From the NCBI GenBank assembly GCA_963978905.1, contig OZ022257.1, positions 5,652,965 through 5,716,964 of the forward strand: a stretch of DNA of 64,000 nt. Direction: 5' to 3'. The notes beneath the pieces were generated by a model. The model was not told the origin of the DNA. It saw only the letters and a list, made by a program, of their open reading frames with translations, and ran no database searches. The translations under genes were made by a program, and so were the position numbers. Below, piece by piece: positions 59,670 through 64,000 of this stretch (its first letter is position 1; each line of letters opens with the position of its first letter). The stretch is from Trichostrongylus colubriformis. Taxonomy: Eukaryota > Nematoda > Chromadorea > Rhabditida > Trichostrongylidae.

Positions 59670-59679
59670 ATCGTCACAG
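59670..59679 (+). promoter_or_regulatory. Possible trans-splice acceptor of gene D
   Basis: ATCGTCACAG one base before the ATG at 59681. It is shifted by two bases and less pyrimidine-rich than in A-C, so this acceptor may be weaker. Confidence 0.35.
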
Positions 59680-59680
59680 A

Positions 59681-62600
59681 ATGTTGCCTGTTTTCTTAAT
59701 TGGTATCATTACTGCCATCTGCTTCGCCGACGTTCCGCCGGAACCTGTGGGAGAATGGGTAAGTGAAAGTAAAAGTAACGAAAATTTATTGAGGCTGCTC
59801 GAAATGAATATGGATTTTATATTATGGTGACCACGCTCCTCTCATCCCCGTAAAAAGCTATCATTGCATCTTTCAACGAATTGAATTCACCGAATGAGTG
59901 GCAGTGGTGTGTGAACGATGTTTTCTAGAAATAAGACCATTTATGAAAAGATAATATGTAGTGAAAATAACACTGAGAAAGGCGCCTCGTGGATTCCATC
60001 CGATCTTGCTGCCGGCCATTCATGCGGCCTCGCATACGCTAGGCGAGTTGTTGCGAGGATTGGTCAACGTTCGAGAATGACCGGCGAGACCCCTTACCGT
60101 CCGCACTTCCTGGCCGCGGGTGTAGGTTGGGACACACGAATCTAGGCCGTGACCCTGTAACAGCCTGTGGCCTTTGACCTAAGCCTTAAATAATTCAGAC
60201 AATTTGTTCATGTAAATCGTGTCCTCCTGGCAAGTCTGTTCCGTTGTATAGTCAAATTGTTTGAATTATTCATGTCACAGGGCAAAGGCCACAGGCTGTC
60301 ACAGGGTCACGGCCTAGATTCGTGTGTCCCGACCGTCACCCCCTGGCCGCACTACGACGGACGCACTACCTTCTCAAACGTCACCTTAAGGAGCGCTATC
60401 ACGGTCTGAAGCTTATTTTTTTCTGCGTGAAAGTTTGCATGCGGTCCTTATAAAGCAAATAACACGTACATGGAGGCTACGAAGTATGGTATGGTGATTC
60501 TCCACTTGTAAAGGTACAGAGGGCACATTTTTTTCCCTGAAATTTCGGCATTTGGTAGGCATCATGTAGGGAACATATATTCGAGGAATCATTCCAAAGG
60601 GATGCCTCTAGTCAATGTGATAGCTCTTGAGATCTCTGCAGCTTCCATGACAGGCCGCAACTTACTGTGGAACCATCCGGACTGCAGGCAAGGAATACGC
60701 ACGAGCTCCTTCTTGAATTTTGCGTACGAGATTTTATTCCATCGCAAAGCGAGCGAATCTTGCACGATGTCGAGCTCGTGGGAATTCTTAGAGGGGTTCG
60801 ACCACCATTAGCGATTTCTTGAAATAAGTGCACTGCACACTTTTAAGTCATACTATGTTTAATATGTGGAACTGAGAGAGGAAGTTTACGTCAGTGAGCT
60901 GCTCTGATATTGGCGGACCATTGTTTGTAGCCACGCTGTAGATATATGGGTAGCAGAAAAGCACGAAAAAGTTTAAATTCCTGTGGATGATTCCTTTGAC
61001 AATCGTAAAAAATCACTCCTCCCGCTTTCTGTAACCAACTGTGCTATGCGGGGCAGCTTTGGCCAAGGAATCCATCCCGTGTTATCCCTTTTAGCTGGCG
61101 ATTTTTGCTGTTTCGAAAAGGTAATTTCCGGCAAAGATCTAACGACGTGATGTACAAGGTGTGAATAATTGTTGTTGCGCGGTTGAAAACCGAATATCTT
61201 CGGTAAGGTGCATCGAAAGAAACGAAAATCGGGTGATGTGCATTCATAGCCGTTCCAAACCATATGTTTTCGTTATATTATCATCAGTTCGATCCACTCT
61301 CGTCGATTTCGGACAACGGCGCTTGGACGAGGAGTCGATAACAGGACGTGAAGTGACGAGCACCTGTGGTTGTTGTTCTTGAGCAAGAAACTCCTCGCCC
61401 ATCTTAACCCCATGAACAACTCCGTTTGGGACTAATTGGAAAGGGCCTGAGAAACACCTCACCGAAGGTTTGAATCTCTCATGGCTCTCCTCCGGAGGGA
61501 GTGGACAAAACTCGACGCGCCCTATCATTGACTCATACCCCAAACATCTACCCGCCAAAATCAAGGAAGTCGAATCGGAAAGATGATAAAATATACGGTT
61601 CAGGATCGTGGTGAGTGTTGCACTCTAGCCCGAGACATTCTACATATTTTTAACCCCGTAACAGTATTTTGTAAACAGCGAAGCAAAATTGAATGGAGTG
61701 CATGAGATTCCTACTTCTTTTGTGAATTTCTCAGAAACAGAGCTACACCGGTGGGTTGAGTTCCGCTCAACAGAGTTTTCTTTCAGCCCAGTAAAACCAT
61801 CACTGCATTTGGGTGGATATCCCCATTGCCGTTGGCCCCTCTCTCCAAATAGCGGTTGTATATAGCTATGAAGGTAAATTTCCCACAGCGGCATGCGGCG
61901 TATGCGATTCGTGCGAGCTAGAGGTATCGTTTGTAATGGGTTCCCCTCGTTCTGTGTGAAAGTAAGGTGCAGAACACAGTGATTCCCTTTACGAACCAAC
62001 CTCAAACGGCACATCCAGCTCGCATGCATAGTATTACGCGGCGCGCACATCGCTTTGCAACTCTGTCTTATCGATGCGCAACCCCAAAGCAGCAATGAAC
62101 AGGATAGACTGCTAGTGTTTTTGCTCTAGCTGCTCGGGGCTGGTTGCTCCAGAGCTCTACCAAACTATTTTGTGAAGCAAGAAATGATAACGGATTCCAT
62201 CCTGTAGAGTCATTTTTACAGAATGGAAATGCTCGCTACGAACTTGCCGTCGACTTCCCCTCGTCAATTCCTATCATCAACGCAACGGTTTTTAGCTGCT
62301 TACGAGAAGCCGGATTCACGATTGTTTTCTTGCCGTGAGTTTTCCATTTTATAGCTGATTTTATAGAGAGTAATATACTCCCTGTCGAACGGAGGTGATG
62401 CAGTGACAGATGGCGTCCATTCCACCTGCTGATCTAATCACACATCAATGCTCACCTAGGCTGAGCAAGTTCCTTATGCCTCCGAAGTAGGAGAATTGGT
62501 AACGGACTCGTCTCGGAAGACAGCTTTTTATCAAAACAGTATCAGAATGCACTGTAGCTTGGAAATGAATTTGGTTATGGAAAAACAAATTACAAGGAAA

Positions 62601-63876
62601 CCGAAATATAGTGCTAAAGGTCGTTGCTAAGATAGTGGATAAGTTCACACCACAGAACCCTCCACAGGGATGACTGAGATTTTCAGGCTTCATCCAAATT
62701 TATAACGACATTTGACACAGCTGTCAAATAGCATAGTTTTAGTGTGGAAGAATAAGGAAAGCGCATAGTGCGAACAAGCTTTCTTGGAACGTGTTAAGGG
62801 TTACATATTTGTAAAAGTGAGACACCTCTCCGGGAGTTTTACCGAAAAGCTACGGAATCACTTCCATACATTTCCCCGGTTATTCAGTACAAGATATCAG
62901 TGAGATTTTCAGAGTGTACAATGCGCACAAAAGTCCTTATTGGATTGTTAATGCTGTTCTTAATATTATGGAAGCCTTAAAAGGTAAGTGGTTGTCAAGT
63001 CTTTATTCCCAGATAAAGAATCTTAAAGCGCCACATGGACCCACATCACGTGATTTCTTAGTGCCCCTGCAGCGATTTACAACAGCAGCTTTTTTGCGAC
63101 GTAAACTACTTCGCATTTAAGTTTTACGGATAGCCACTAGAAGTTTGCCGACAGTGAAGATTTAAGGAATGTGCACGGGAATTCTATGATTCCCGTCTGT
63201 CTGAAAACCACTCTGCTAGATACATTTTGTGAATGAGAGCACGAAAATAATCAGAAAATGACCTTTCATTCCATCGCAGATATTGAAAATCTGGATGAAA
63301 AGCAGTTCGTTAGAATGACATTAAGCTTATGAGACAAAAGAAAAAACCAACCAAAAGCTATGGTCGAATCGTATTGAATTAATCCACGGTTTTTGCAGTG
63401 GGCGTGTTTCCAATGCGACGTACCACCGTCGTTTCGATTGCAACGCTTATCTGTGACACATGCGAGGATCTGCTTTGGTAATGCGTGCAGTTGGTTGGGG
63501 TGCAATACAAGGGCGGATCGTGACTTGCGCAAGGGGATTTAAGACGCTTCAATCCCATATTTTAACTCAAAACGTTTCATGCCAAGATTGAGGCGCCCAA
63601 CTTCACTCTATTGTGTTGGGTATGAATTCCATAACCGAGTAACCATAGTATGGTAGATGGTATATTCAGATGCTCGCGGGATACACATAATCAGTGGCAC
63701 ATCAAGCCTACAGAAAGTTTTGTGCATTCCAACGTTTGACCATTTCAGCGGGCCTCGGTGTGGAGGTGTATATGGTGCCTAAGTATCATCTATTCAAAGA
63801 AGGAGCAGTGCAGATGGCTGACATCTTTCATGGTTTCAATAACTCAAATCTCGAAATCCGCAGGATTTGGGTTAAG
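59681..63876 (+). CDS. Secreted GH25-type lysozyme-like protein, copy D (first 4 exons; continues past the window)
   Basis: Visible exons: 59681-59758, 62222-62334, 62913-62983, 63749-63876, all open, giving 130 codons. Exon 5 would be expected beyond position 64000. Signal peptide to about I-C-F-A, then V-P-P-E-P-V-G-E-W as in copy C. Strand 1 reads A-V-D-F-P, with P-S-S-I-P where A has S-L-P-T-P. Exon 3 gives V-Y-N-A-H-K-S-P-Y-W. Exon 4 is six bases shorter than in A and B and has a single copy of the ten-residue stretch duplicated in C. It ends R-I-W-V-K, so the first Lys of the K-x-K replacement is visible. Intron 1 is enlarged by a Mutator-type foldback element and by another insert of about 480 bp (60480-60960). 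Lysozyme role is inferred from family. Confidence 0.85.
60118..60341. mobile_element. Foldback MITE with 9-bp target duplication (Mutator-like)
   Basis: A perfect 9-bp duplication CCTGGCCGC lies at 60109-60117 and 60342-60350. Between them are inverted arms of about 95 bp that begin GGGTG, pass through GGGACACACGAATCTAGGCC and CCTGTGGCCTTTG, and meet in a short centre. Nine-base target duplications and long terminal inverted repeats are hallmarks of Mutator (MULE) elements. Located in intron 1 of gene D; no other gene copy has it. Confidence 0.85.
60480..60960. other. Extra DNA in intron 1 of gene D
   Basis: Absent from intron 1 of A, B and C. It holds overlapping ORFs on both strands (60602-60811 + and 60612-60833 -) with no recognisable domain, and no terminal repeats. 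Origin unknown. Confidence 0.4.
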
Positions 63877-64000
63877 GTGAGGGTTAACTTGTGCTGAGGC
63901 ATTGAGAAATCATGAAGACAGAGGTTGAAGATGGTTTAAAAAAATAGCAGTTTCTCGATTCAGAGCTCAAAGCCATAGCAGAAGAAAAAACTCGGGAGGA

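Overview
The window reads as nuclear DNA of a parasitic strongylid nematode, most likely a hookworm (Ancylostoma type). The grounds are moderate GC, short exons between long introns with GTAAGT/TTTCAG borders, likely spliced-leader acceptors just before start codons, mariner, hAT and CR1-type LINE debris, and a nematode-type GH25 lysozyme family. There are no bacterial operons, rRNA genes or CRISPR arrays. The species call is inference; no search was run.

The main content is a head-to-tail tandem array of four secreted GH25-type lysozyme-like genes on the + strand: A (10941-17718), B (27550-33323), C (44275-50662) and D (59681 to beyond the window end). First exons lie 16.6, 16.7 and 15.4 kb apart. 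Upstream, intronic and downstream DNA is also recognisably repeated, so the array arose by duplication of units of about 16 kb. A-C each have eight exons with the same phases. I assembled them by hand into open frames of 250, 250 and 259 residues; D is open over its first four exons. A and B form one pair and C and D another. All have a signal peptide, the GH25 first-strand Asp and the family's YWN, ETPANF and C-G-V-T-V-N landmarks. At the strand-4 position where canonical GH25 enzymes carry D-x-E, A-C read K-x-K.

Between the genes I find no convincing complete gene. The space holds unit-wide homologous non-coding blocks and insertions: a hAT-like element with an 8-bp target duplication (3047-4599), TA-flanked mariner or foldback elements (4850-5602, 7343-7608, 21937-22478, 53092-53634), a broken mariner with the D34D motif (51119-52222), a foldback element with a 9-bp duplication typical of Mutator elements (60118-60341), and a CR1-type LINE fragment whose 5' part is inverted (35193-36092). 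An inverted partial lysozyme pseudogene lies just downstream of gene A (about 18240-19600). Several insertions are present in one unit and absent from the matching place in the next, giving natural empty sites. Minor items are a set of coding-looking exons on the minus strand near 33.8-34.4 kb, a hammerhead-ribozyme-like fold at 24694-24752 and a 280-bp tandem repeat at 41.4-42.1 kb.
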